From the NCBI GenBank assembly GCA_963169105.1, contig OY720642.1, positions 80,020,716-80,084,715 of the forward strand: a stretch of DNA of 64,000 nt, in the 5' to 3' direction. The notes below the pieces were generated by a model, which worked only from the letters and a program-made list of their open reading frames with translations, had not been told where the DNA came from and ran no database searches. The stretch is from Ceriagrion tenellum (Eukaryota; Arthropoda; Insecta; Odonata; Coenagrionidae). The position numbers and the translations under genes are program-made. This document shows positions 23,206 through 33,328 of this stretch, in pieces (the stretch's first letter is position 1; the number at the start of each line of letters is the position of its first letter).

Positions 23206-24992
23206 TTTCCTACTTACATTTCATTTCTTGGCGATATAGATTTTTCAATTTAGATTCGAGAGATGTGAGATATGTTCTGACCTTGTTCAGGTTGGGTATT
23301 GGGTTGGGCATGTCCCGATAGAATACATTTTACCAAATTTCTATATTAAAGCGCAGTTCAATGTATTTGATTATTACATACTCTTTAATGAAATACTATT
23401 GTAGTTATTGGCTCGACGATTGGTGTGCCGATACGGAGCGGCAATAATAAACCTATATGCTAGCTGATTTCGCCTATGCGATGTAATCGGTCGTCTGAAA
23501 AGAAAACTTTGTGAAAATAAACACACCTGAACTTGCCCTACATATGCTTGAAAAGTATTTTAATCCTCTCGCTCCCACATAAATTTCATTTTTCATTCCC
23601 AGATAAGTCGCGATATAATTTACGTGTTGGAGCTGGAGCCGATATAGGGCACCTCGAGTATTTTAGGGCAACCAGATGGAGCCAATATATGGGCACCTTG
23701 AGCGTCTAAGGGTTAATTGTCCTGAAGTATTCTTTTGAATGTTCAATTATGAGAAAGAATTATCAAGGAATCTACAATAATTTGATCTCCGATTGTTTTC
23801 TAGAACTGTGCAACTTTACCTGTTAATTAATTGAATTTTTATTTTATCGCAAAGAATGTTTATATCATTAATATGACTAATTACACTAAAATAAATTCTA
23901 ATAGATACAATTTTTCAGTATGTGTACCTCAAATCCGTGTTGCAGAAAATACTCACTTAGGGATTCCAGTTTCAACCGAGGCTGATACATCTCGCCCATT
24001 TCTTCATATTTCTTTCTCTTATTTTAGTCTTAGACTCAAGTTGAGTGGATTGGAAGAGGCTGACTAATAATTAAAATTCAAGTTGGAATCAAACATTGAA
24101 AATTCTACATTTTCAATGGGAAACATATTTTATTCTTTATATTTTTACATCATCTTCATTTCGACTCAAGAAATAACGGACTTGGAGTAAAGTAGGCTGC
24201 GCATTAAAGCCGGAGGAAAAAAACGCTGAACGAAGAGAATCTCCAATACCGCGTCAATACTGGAGAGCTAAGTCCGAAAGGATTCAAATTAAGAATTCGG
24301 AGGAGATTAAGGGGAGGGAAAGTTGTTCATTTTTTGCAAGCTCCAGCAATAATGAGACAGTCCTAAGGCAGTAAGATCAGTCAAATATTATTTGCTTTTG
24401 GACGTCCTTCGGACCTACCGAAGAAGGCAATTACTGCAGGAACATCAGGATTAGTGAAAAGTAGATCAAGGCAAAATAAAAAATCTTCTTCTTGTAGTCT
24501 AATACTCTGCTCGTCGATATTTCCTTTTCTGAGAAAAATGCCTCGACTCACAAAATGCCTGACGTCTCTCACAACGGTGATGTATTAATCTGTGATCTTT
24601 TTCAAAAGCGTTTCTTTGTTTTTAGTTATTTCCTGCATGCATATTAATTCAAACTACATTTCCATGTCGGCTGCATTAAGCCCCAAAGACTCGTCAGCAG
24701 GTTTCACGGCAACATAAGAATCTGGCAGCTACATTTTTACCATGATTACACACCCTACTTTCATATATATACATGCATACTTCATATTCATATAAATGTA
24801 TACTCACTTACATATATACCTACTTGGAAAAACCTATCTAAATATATTTATCAGTATATTTTTCAAATTTATGTCATGCAATACGTACAAAGCTTCTTTA
24901 GCCATCCTTTTATTCTTCTAACGACCATTTTTTAATTTTACCTTAACTTTATTTATTTTTATTTCTTTGAAGGCTTCCGCGACTCATATACT
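23206..24992. other. Spacer with a tandem dimer
   Basis: Apart from the tandem dimer at 23634-23718, no feature was recognised. TATA-rich low-complexity sequence lies at 24765-24860. Confidence 0.4.
23634..23718 (+). repeat. Two-copy tandem repeat ending in GGGTTAA
   Basis: Two units of about 42 bases, beginning TGGAGCCGATATAGGGCACC and TGGAGCCAATATATGGGCAC, lie head to tail. The second ends CGTCTAAGGGTTAA. In reverse complement this reads TTAACCCTTAGACG, which resembles a piggyBac-type end (TTAA then CCCT), but no opposite terminus was found nearby. Confidence 0.4.
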
Positions 24993-25208
24993 TGTTAATA
25001 TTGCTGTTTTCAGGTATTCTCGTCGCGTGTTTAGTTTTTTTGACTACAGTTTCTCCCCTCTTCCTGGGGGCGTCTTCAGGTCCGTTGGACATTTTGTAAT
25101 TATTGTTATTATTTATTTCCCGTTGTTATGTATTTCGTTGCTAGTTCAGTTGACCATTATGTTCATCTCTTGGACATAGATTTAAAATGTGTCTCCATTG
25201 CCCGCTCC
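24993..25208 (-). repeat. Left inverted pLTR arm of the PLE
   Basis: This arm is the reverse complement of 25663-25878 with only a few mismatches, for example near 25169-25176. It carries the inverted hammerhead-like core at 25042-25079. Confidence 0.8.
25042..25079 (-). ncRNA. Hammerhead-like core in left PLE arm
   Basis: Exact reverse-complement counterpart of the motif at 25792-25829: CTGAAGA, a C4/G4 stem, GAAAC, TGTA loop, GTC. Confidence 0.45.
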
Positions 25209-25225
25209 ATACATCGCAGGGACGG

Positions 25226-25689
25226 CACAATAGATCAGTAGGCTCCTTCGGAAGTATGGTATAGTGACGAGATTCTCAAACTCGAAGAAAATTGGAGATA
25301 TCATCCCAAAACCCAAGGTCAAAATTCCCGCTGTAATGTATGAAGGAGTCTATGAAATAAAATGTAGATGTGGTAAATCCTACATCGGCCAAACGGGGAG
25401 AGCAATTCAATGCAGAATTAAAGAGCACCAGAGGGCCACCGAAAAGAAGAGAGTCAGCCTCTCCGCAGTTGCAGAGCATGCGTGGTTCGAGCCAGGACAT
25501 CAGATTGCCTTTCATCAAGTGAGAGTACTCTCAATGGAAAATCGTTATTTTCCCAGGCTGATCAGAGAAGCAGTAGAACTGGTTAAATATCCATCCAATT
25601 TCAATCGGGAGGATGGATACCCACTTGCCTCAACCTGGGAGAGAGTGGTCGGACCACAGCGAGGAGCGGGCAATGGAGACACATTTTAA
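25226..25689 (+). CDS. GIY-YIG endonuclease domain of a Penelope-like protein (5'-truncated)
   Basis: An open 141-codon frame runs from the ATG at 25264 to TAA at 25687-25689. Family-like residues RLLRKYGIVTRF extend upstream in the same frame, so the ATG is internal to the original protein. From the ATG, GVY is at residues 28-30 and YIG at 40-42, giving the GIY-YIG signature. Cys34 and Cys36 lie between them, Arg51 and Glu54-His55 follow, an AEHAW...GH block lies at 70-79, and an IREAVE block with the candidate catalytic Glu lies at 100-105. In PLEs this domain nicks DNA and sits C-terminal to RT. It shows no stop or shift, but the RT is missing, so it is a fragment and not a working retroelement protein. 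Confidence 0.8.
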
Positions 25690-25878
25690 ATCTATGTCCA
25701 GCAGAGGAACATAATGGTCAACTGAACTAGCAACGAAATACATAACAACGGGAAATAAATAATAACAATAATTACAAAATGTCCAACGGACCTGAAGACG
25801 CCCCCAGGAAGAGGGGAGAAACTGTAGTCAAGAAAACTAAACACGCGACGAGAATACCTGAAAACAGCAATATTAACA
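25663..25878 (+). repeat. Right inverted pLTR arm of the PLE
   Basis: Pairs with 24993-25208. It includes the stop codon of the GIY-YIG frame, the 3' UTR and the hammerhead-like core at 25792-25829. Annealed arms would form a 216-bp stem around a 454-base coding loop. Confidence 0.8.
25792..25829 (+). ncRNA. Hammerhead-like core in right PLE arm
   Basis: CTGAAGA (25792-25798), a stem candidate CCCC/GGGG (25802-25805 with 25813-25816), GAA, then AC-TGTA-GT as a two-pair stem III and C at the cleavage position (25829). A GTCC-AAC-GGAC hairpin lies just upstream. Stem-I pairing across the cleavage site was not found, so self-cleavage is unproven. Confidence 0.5.
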
Positions 25879-26154
25879 TTTATTTATTGTTGTTGAGGTA
25901 CTTATACCATGTGCTTTTTGATTAAATTCTTTTGGTACGACCGCTTTCAATATATTATTACCATACCTTGTGTACTGCAGAGGTACCATATAATTTATTT
26001 TCATTCAGGAAATTTCAATAGTTTTTAGTGTGCGTGTTTTTTATAAGTAAATTTGTTCCGTAAATTACCTTATCTTTCTTATACAGGAATCTAGTGCATG
26101 GCTTCATTAGTGGTATGTTTGTACAATTTCTAATCTTAGTGGTAATATATTTGA
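25879..26154. other. Spacer
   Basis: Short AT-rich interval with nothing recognised. Confidence 0.4.
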
Positions 26155-26400
26155 GGACCCCAGAAGTCAAGGGGTCTAAGTAACAAAACCATTGTTTAGA
26201 GAAAACTTAAGTCAAAGTTGAAAATGTTTGGTACAACCCACTAAGTAGTTAAGAGGCATTACCCTAGATAGCAGCACCTGTCAAGAAAATCACTTGGATC
26301 CCTTTATTACCACCTAAAAGATTAATATTTTCACATTCCATTCCTGTACCTAACTTTTTTTTTCAAAAATGTCACTTAGACCCCTTGACTTCTGGGGTCC
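26155..26400. mobile_element. MITE-like element with 27-bp perfect terminal inverted repeats
   Basis: The left end (26155-26181) reads GGACCCCAGAAGTCAAGGGG then TCTAAGT. It is mirrored exactly at 26374-26400. Total length is 246 bp with an AT-rich, non-coding interior. No unambiguous target duplication is visible at the flanks (ATATTTGA before, ACATTTAT after, 5 of 8 matching), so the superfamily is left open. Confidence 0.7.
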
Positions 26401-26629
26401 ACATTTATTCTCTTTGTTGTAGGTCACTTTTTGTGTCTTCCACAATATTATTATTATTATTATTATAATGAGTTTCCTCCTTAATCCCTCCCCGTTGCTT
26501 TTAGTGCCCTTACCCTCCAACCCAGGATGACACACCGGCTTTCCACAATAGTCCACCCTCTCTCCTTCCCTTTCTTCCCCCCCCCCCTCAACCCATCCCC
26601 TCCACACCATCTCCCCTCAGACATATATT
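26401..26629. other. Low-complexity interval
   Basis: Contains an ATT trinucleotide run (26446-26466), a C-rich pyrimidine tract and an 11-base C run (26577-26587). The minus-strand frame 26350-26610 is a by-product of this composition. Confidence 0.5.
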
Positions 26630-26750
26630 TTTTGTATTCCGATTGACGTTAATTCAGTGTACCTGATGATGGCATAACTGCCGAAAACGGTTTTACTTAT
26701 AATAGTAATACTGTATAAGTCAAAGTTTGATTTACTACAATGTCGACCTC
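26630..26750 (+). mobile_element. Penelope-like terminal fragment with hammerhead-like core
   Basis: At 26663-26696 the plus strand has CTGATGA, a perfect four-pair hairpin (GGCA, loop TAAC, TGCC), GAAAACGG and TTTTA. This motif family marks PLE terminal repeats in other animals. No coding sequence is attached, so the boundaries are approximate. Confidence 0.45.
26663..26696 (+). ncRNA. Hammerhead-like core
   Basis: CUGAUGA is followed by an unpaired U, stem II GGCA/UGCC with loop UAAC, GAA, then AA-CGGUU-UU as stem III, then A. Stem I was not identified. Confidence 0.4.
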
Positions 26751-27454
26751 CCACCAAGTGAAACTTTCAACTTTTGAATTCATTCTCCATATGGTCAGAA
26801 CTGGAGCATTTTGGAAAACCATCCTTTCCGTCTTTCATATGGCGAGAATGAATACGAATGGTTTTTCTAAATTGCTGATTTGAAGTCTCTAAAATACGTT
26901 TGTCATAGTAAAACTTCTCTATCAATGGCAACGTTTATGGTACGCTTTGTGTGCTCTTAGTGTTACCACTGTAAACGCAATTTCAATGCTCTAACGAATA
27001 AAATATTTTTTCTTAAGTGCGAAAAGGTTGTATGCCGATAGAAGCATCCATCCTCCTTCGAGGAATCTGACTTATTTTCCAAATGTTATATACTTGCAAA
27101 CGTAACTTTAATACGAAGCGTCTCTTTTTTCTGCTATTTTCTAATAGCTATAAAATGTAGCGTGGTATGTACTTTTAATCCTCTTGGTCACCATTTCCAC
27201 TTTATCTTAGATCATAGAACGAATATGGTTTCTGGGAACTGAAAATTAAACTAAATGACACTGAAAACTTGTTAAGCTATCGCTACATAAAATTTTGACT
27301 AACATGGGTAGTCTCCCTCCACAAATGTACGCAAAATTATTTTGACACTTATTTTTATAATTAAGGCTCATCTTTGGCTTCATTCTAGTATGTAAACCAC
27401 ATCTGGATGATCACAAAGTTCGTATGTCAATTAATTTTAATTGTATGTTTTATT
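26751..27454. other. AT-rich spacer
   Basis: Nothing recognised in about 700 bases. Confidence 0.4.
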
Positions 27455-27570
27455 TTAATAAAATTTTTGTTTCGTGTATCAATATCCTGCTGTGAAGATA
27501 TTAAAAGCATTTATAGAGCGTGAGCTTTCGCCGACACTTTCGCCAGTTTCATCAGAGGTTAATGATTACC
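27455..27570 (-). mobile_element. Penelope-like terminal fragment, second subfamily
   Basis: The minus strand reads CTGATGA, a wobble-containing stem CUGGC/GUCGG, then GAAAGCTCACGCTC, followed by AT-rich sequence. It differs from the other PLE termini here in using GAAAGC instead of GAAAC. No protein remnant is attached. Confidence 0.45.
27516..27555 (-). ncRNA. Hammerhead-like core with three-pair stem III
   Basis: CUGAUGA, stem II CUGGC/GUCGG with loop GAAAGU, GAA, then AGC-UCAC-GCU as stem III and C at the cleavage position. Stem III is the best formed of the set. Stem I is not evident. Confidence 0.45.
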
Positions 27571-28306
27571 TGATTTGGTTTACTTGAGAAGCTTGCCTAA
27601 AACTAACACTTAAAATGCTATCACTGTTCATTTGAAGCAAGAAATTTATACACATCGTATTATGCAGCAAAAAAATTAGAAAAATCTTGTTCTTTTGTTG
27701 TATTTCTTAAACTTATTTTAGCAATGAATACATTCACGTTACGATTGAGGTGTTTTCGCATTGAAGCAGAGAAATATTTTATTATTAAGATGAAAGATTA
27801 TTTTGTTATTGCTCACATGGTATGCTTATATGGTTATATTCATCCGAATGACATCATAGAAGTTGTAGTCGCGTTTTTGGGGCTCCTGCCACCGTTAACA
27901 TAATTACGTTCCCTCTCCGGCTTCCCTTTGAAAGAGGCAGTGGGGGAATAGAATGTAGGTCACCATTACCCGGCGCCATTACCCCTTGCTTTTGATGGCA
28001 TCGTTAAATTTTCATAGTATGCTACGTTCGTTTATCAAGAAAATATCGTCGATAAACCGATAGTTTTCACATGAATTTTACTCATAAAGCAGAGTACGCT
28101 TCATTATCACGTCAGCGTTATCTTAACTGCTTGCTATACTTTTCACAATAATCTTGAATGAAGTTAAATAGGCTAGAGATTTTGTCTTTATTATTTTAAT
28201 CTCGTCTGAAATGGGATCCTCCATTTCATGCTATAGTTGGAGACGCGTTACGCACACAGGTAAGCTGGAAGGAAGGCAAATACATATATCTTATCCTTAT
28301 AAAGTA
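27571..28306. other. Spacer
   Basis: Nothing recognised. A GC-richer patch lies near 27870-28010. Confidence 0.4.
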
Positions 28307-28515
28307 CGAGGGCTGTTAAAAAATGACGAGAATTTTTTGAAATTAATTATTTCACATTATTTACAACTTATTGGTCCTTATAGTCTTATAGGTACTTTAA
28401 TTATGTAGAGATACTTTTTTCCAAGAGTTTTTCCACTTCGCTTCCAACCAGACGTCGCTACAATAATCCGTTACGGCGCAATACATAATTCCCGTTACAT
28501 TTTGAACACCTCTCG
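28307..28515. mobile_element. Mariner-type MITE, 209 bp
   Basis: TA dinucleotides flank the element (28305-28306 and 28516-28517). Its left end CGAGGGCTGTTAAAAAATG pairs with the right end, which in reverse complement reads CGAGAGGTGTTCAAAATGT. The interior is too short and too broken to encode a transposase. The end sequence resembles mariner termini of the GGCTGTT type. Confidence 0.65.
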
Positions 28516-28822
28516 TATATCAAATACCAGTATACTGTGATCGCCAGAAAACGGAAAGCAGTCATCAAAGCAGCAGGCAAAGTGCCGAAATTTTTATAGA
28601 TTATGTTCAATGAGGCTTGTCAACTCTTTATTCCATTATCACCATAATTAATAAAAAAACTATTTCCAAAAATGTGGAACAAGTTTTTGAATAAATTATG
28701 TGGAATTCACGAAGCTATTTTAATTGCGTATAAGTAATACTTCGGTCATGTAAACTAGCGGTACCTGTTTACATGTGATTTCATTTTTGTATCTTTCTTA
28801 TCTCACTTGCGTATGACTGCTA

Positions 28823-29350
28823 CATCTACATCTACTTATTCCCCTGCAAGTCACTACAAGAGTATTTGGCAGGGAGTGACTTATCACCAACATGTACTAC
28901 AGTGAAGAAATTCACTTTCACCAACATGCAACACACAATCGCAGTGCTAAAAATGTTACAGGAACTCCAAAATTTATATATGAAGTAACTATGCAAACGT
29001 GACACAATAGGCATGCAGGGGGCATACAAAACAAGGTGTTAGCACTACTCGCCAGATTTAGAAACATGCATTAGGTTGCATATAAATTAAGCAGCCACAC
29101 CACCTGTCAACTAACCTACTTCAAAGTCTTAACGCAGCCATTATGGTCTCTTATAGGTCTCGGGAAAATCAGCATTTTAAAGCTCTCTGTTCTACAATCA
29201 ATTTCCCTTATTTTATCCTCATGATCTGATCAACCTTAGTCTATTGGAGTTCGTAAGATATTGAAAACTTCGTCTGAAAATAAATCTTTTTTCAAATTGC
29301 ATGAAAGATTGAGTCTAATTTTCCATCGAAGGTCTGAAAGCGACTTCTGT
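28823..29350 (-). mobile_element. CR1-like LINE 3' fragment, subfamily B
   Basis: The minus-strand copy ends in the GATGTAGATGTAG-type tail and the conserved CTTGCAGGGG block. The body matches the subfamily at 34183-34870: the RT C-terminal tail (FDHINKIREKDCRTDRF in the better copy) is recognisable here as VDQIMRIK..KLIVEQRALKC with stops. It is 5'-truncated near 29350. The minus-strand frame 28832-29029 lies within its 3' UTR and is not a gene. Confidence 0.7.
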
Positions 29351-30340
29351 TAAAATTTATCACATCTCGCGTTCGCTTATTGTTTTGGTTCTTGTTTTTT
29401 CTCTGAAACTAGTGCTTGTTTACATTCCTCAAATGGAGAGCATAACTGAACTCGATTCAATCATTAATTTTTACTGAACGTAACAATCATGTAAATATTG
29501 GGATTATGAAATTATGAATCTCAACCAACAAAACGGCCTTGAGTAGATCAACATTCATCTTTCATGGTTTTACATGCCCGTTCTTTATATTCAAAAAAAT
29601 TTGAAGCCCCCAAAAATATGCATTGCTCGCGTAACCGCGATCAAAGTCATAAATGTTTCCAAGCTATCCTGTTTCATCGACCGAGGTTTTATCACCTTAT
29701 GGGGTGTCAGAACTGAGAACACTGGAGGGCTAGAAGTTTTCCTCTTAACTCCTACGCCATAGAGAGAATATTTTAGCTTTTGAGAGCTCGGAAGTTTGGA
29801 AGTCCCCCGCATCTTTCAACAAAATTCATCCGATGCGCATGATGGTAAACATGGCTTTGAGGAGGGGACGAGAAAATGCATAGGGTAAGAAGGTATGTGG
29901 TCGTGACGAGATGGCAAAGACTTAAAGCAGATGGGATTTAAGCTTGGATACTTCATTTTGTAATTGTACTAACAGCTATACTATCTCGTCTTACCAAAAT
30001 AATTGGTATATTTTGCGGGAATGGAGTACGAGGTAGCAATTGGTAATGTGCAAGTTGAATATTTTTGGAGTTAGGCATCGACAATGCAATGGGTGAACCA
30101 CATTTACATATCTAAGTAAAGGTGTGAGTTGGCAAGGACTTAAAGCAGAGAGGATTGAAACTTGGATTCTTCTTTTTTTAACAGTAGTAACAGTGACAAT
30201 AAGTGAAGGAATCTTTGACCGATTCTATGAAGTAAATTGTTGAACTAAAATAGGAACATTAATGTTAAAATAAATGTGAATGCTAAAAGTAACATCTCCA
30301 CCATTACAGTCCTCTGAAACTTTTTTTAAATCGATAAATT
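29351..30340. other. Spacer with a 65-bp direct duplication
   Basis: Contains the duplicated segment at 29912-29976 and 30130-30195. Nothing else recognised. Confidence 0.4.
29912..30195 (+). repeat. Direct duplication, 218-bp offset
   Basis: TGGCAAAGACTTAAAGCAGA at 29912 recurs as TGGCAAGGACTTAAAGCAGA at 30130. Similarity continues for about 65 bases, through CTTGGAT and on to GTACTAACAG or GTAGTAACAG. Probably a local duplication, now diverged. Confidence 0.55.
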
Positions 30341-30516
30341 CATCTACATCTACATACTACCCCGCGAGCCGCCGCCTGGGCGTGTGGCAGGTGGTGGTAG
30401 GTCACCAGCCGTGTAAAGATGTAAAATTTTTGGAGGTAAAATGGTTACATGTACTATGGGAGTGTATTTAGTGAGGCTCAGTTATTATTGTGGTCGCTTA
30501 TTGTGCGCGGAAAGAA
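30341..30516 (-). repeat. Conserved 3' UTR and GATGTA tail of the CR1-like family
   Basis: The segment includes the blocks TACACGGCTGGTGACC and GGCGGCTCGCGGGGTAGT and ends in GTAGATGTAGATGA. The same end is seen in all CR1-like fragments of this window. It is presumably the site recognised by the element's RT for target-primed reverse transcription (inference from LINE biology). Confidence 0.7.
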
Positions 30517-32876
30517 CTAGTTTCTATGCCTATCTATTCGGCAAAGTATCTCTCTTATTTTATCGCATCTGTTAGACCTAGAAATGTAGTGAGGCGTCAT
30601 GATAATATTCTCTGTGCCGCTCTGAAACACACCAGTTCTAAATATCTCAAGCAGCCTAAGCCTAGCGTGCAACCTCCGGGTATCTAGGGGCTCCCACCTT
30701 AATCCCTTTAACAGTAGTTTGACACTATATGTTCGTTCATAGCAGTTTTTAACGACGCGTGCTGCGTTTCTTTGTATTTTGTCAATTTTTTTGGTTAAAT
30801 CTTTATGACCAGTGTCCCAAATTATCGCGGCGTATCCAAGGTGTGGCCTAACCAGATCAAAGTAGCATCTCTCTTTGACTTTTTCATCCGATGACCTTCC
30901 TATTATACGCTTAACAAACCCTAGTTTATTTAATACTGTGCCGCATATGTTTTGTATGTGTGTTCTCCACAATATATCTGAAGTTAAGGTAATTCCAAGA
31001 TATTTTACTGTATTTGAAGATTTTATGTTTACTCCACCTATGGTTTAGGTATGGCTTTTGTGTGATGACTTTCGCAGGAAGTAAACTGTGGTGCATTTAC
31101 TAATATTTACTTCTAAACCCCACTCCTGGCACCACGAATGAACGTTGTTAAGAACAGATGGCAGAACTTCAAAGTCCGCATCTTCGCTCATTTACCGGTA
31201 GATTACTGTATCGTCTGCAAATAATCTTAATTTACTACTAATTCGAGAACTTAGGTCATTTATATAAATAATGAATAAAAGATGGCCGCTTCCATGGGGA
31301 ACACCGGATGTGACTTCAACCATATCAGAGCTAAAACCGTCAATGACTACTTTTTGTTTTCGATCATTAAGAAATTACTTTATCCAGTTCACTATTTTTT
31401 TATTAACTCCGCATGAATATAATTTTTAAATGCGTTTTTTGTGAGGAATCATGTCGAATGCCATCTTAAAATCAAGGAATATCGCGTCGATTTGCTTATT
31501 CGATTCACCCGATTTTATTATATCATGAAGGAAGAGCGCAAGCTGTGTGTCGCAGGACCTGCCCTTACGGAAGCCATGCTGACTACTGTGTAAAAGATTA
31601 TCCATATCCGATTATCCAGGAATGCCATAATATTGCTAACGACAATATGTTCGAGGATCTTGCGTAAAAGTGATGCTAGCGATATAGGTCGGTAATTTCC
31701 TGGGTCACCTCTATTTCCTTTTTTAAATATCGGTGTGACATTGGCTATTTTCCAGTCTTGTGGCACCTTGCCTTCGGATAATGATTTTCTAAATATAATT
31801 TCTAATAATGATGCAATCTGTGGCGCTAACTCCTTGAGCATGCATCCAGGTATTCCTTCTGGACCTGGGGACTTATTAGTTTTAATCGAACGTAGTTGTT
31901 TAGTTATTCCATCACGCTGAATTTTTATGTCCGCCATTGGCTCGTTAACGTCCGGAATGTCTAAATTGTGTATTGTGTCATCCTTAGTGGATACACTTTC
32001 GAAGTAGCGGTTAAATAAGTTGGCTTTATCGATGCTGTTTGTGACCATTTTGCCGTTAGAATCCACTGAAGACTCTACTATCGAAGATTCGCTCTGAAGT
32101 TCTCTCGCGTAAGACCAGAATGACTTGTGATTTTCGCATAGTAATTCACCTAGGATTTTTTTTCTTGAAGTTTCCTAAGCTTGCGCGCATGATTTTCTTC
32201 GTTTTTGAGCGTTGGGCAACGTAAATTTCTCTCGCCGCAAGTTCCATTGTTTTTTTACCAGATTTAATAAAAAGTTTTTATAGGTTCTGTAATTGCCTTT
32301 GTCTCCTGAGCTCTCGCCTTACTTCGTGGTTATACCATCGAGGTTCTTTACTCTCTCGTTTGAATTTGTATGGAATATATTTATCGATTCCCTTACGTAT
32401 TTCCAAACAGTATCTAAATATGGTACTTTGGTGCTCTCGTCCTTCATTGTGGCTACGAATTTTGTAAATGAGGCTTCTAACATCTCTCCAAATTTTATGT
32501 AATCGCAGTTTTCAAATTTTACAAAACGTCTATTTTGGATTCTGGTGGTCTGTAAAATGAACATATATGTATACTTCTATTGTTTTGTTGCTAAATAGTA
32601 TACCATACTCTCTCTATTTCATTGTCGTCTAATCTGTGTGCGGAACTATTCAAATACCGTTTAACTGCTAAAAATACTCCGCCGCTAGTCAATTCTGGTC
32701 TATCACCTCTAAAGATTTTATATCTAGTCGGAAAAACTTCGCTTTCACTAATATCCTCTGCAAGCCTGCTTTCTGTCCCAGTTACTATATCTCAGTTTTC
32801 AAATATATGCTCAGCTTTGGCACGTTTGTTCTTTACGCTACGGAAATTTACTGTTACTAAATTTATGTTTAATTAG
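30517..32876 (-). pseudogene. CR1-like ORF2: endonuclease and reverse transcriptase
   Basis: Broken coding region for the EN-RT polyprotein that copies the element at a nicked target. The EN start reads NINLVTVNFRSVKNKRAKAE, then GTESRL (the TETWL block with the catalytic Glu), and YRPPES near 32545. The next recognisable residues belong past the EN domain. The RT part (32066-31518 open) has NKSPGPEGIP, VPQDWK and NYRPISL. After a shift come HGFRKGRSCDTQLA, FLDFKMAFD (motif A), SGVPHGS (motif B, His for the usual Gln) and FADDTV (motif C, about 31205-31221). The C-terminal part is open again at 30972-30517. At least two frameshifts and several stops interrupt it. Confidence 0.8.
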
Positions 32877-33328
32877 ATGATTGTCGGTTCGTTGTCTTCT
32901 GTGATTCTGTGAATTATCTTTTTGATGTTCTCTGAAGCCACATAGAAGCGAGTTTTTCTTTGACGTTTCACTGTTATCTAGAGAGCGCGTGTTGGAATTA
33001 GTTTCGCTATGGAAGTAACATTTATTAATTTGTTCTTCTCTTAAATTTTTTCGGCAATGAAGGTTAACGATACTCGAATTTACTCGGAGGCTTTTGTCGG
33101 GTGTATACTTTTGAAACCCACTGAATAACCTACTCTATAGCCTAAAAAATGCCTTCAATGCTCGAAATTCCTACGAGCCACCCGATCTGACGCCCGAGCA
33201 GAGAAATCCACCTCAGAACGGTTGAGAGGAGCCCGGGACGATCCGAGCACCGGCCGAATATCTACGAATTCTGCTCCTATGTCTACACAGAATTCACGCA
33301 GTCTCCTGTTCAGGCAGTCAATCCTGCT

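Larger units (their letters stand above)
24993..25878 (+). mobile_element. Penelope-like element between 216-bp inverted repeats
   Basis: A short PLE copy consists of a GIY-YIG coding segment (25226-25689) bounded by inverted repeats at 24993-25208 and 25663-25878. The arms are equal in length and nearly identical. The right arm includes the last nine codons and the 3' region; the left arm is its reverse complement. Inverted terminal repeats (pLTRs) are an established PLE feature. The RT domain, which should precede the nuclease, is entirely absent, so the copy is 5'-truncated and cannot move by itself. Each arm holds a hammerhead-like core, in opposite orientations. No clear target-site duplication was identified. 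Confidence 0.8.
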
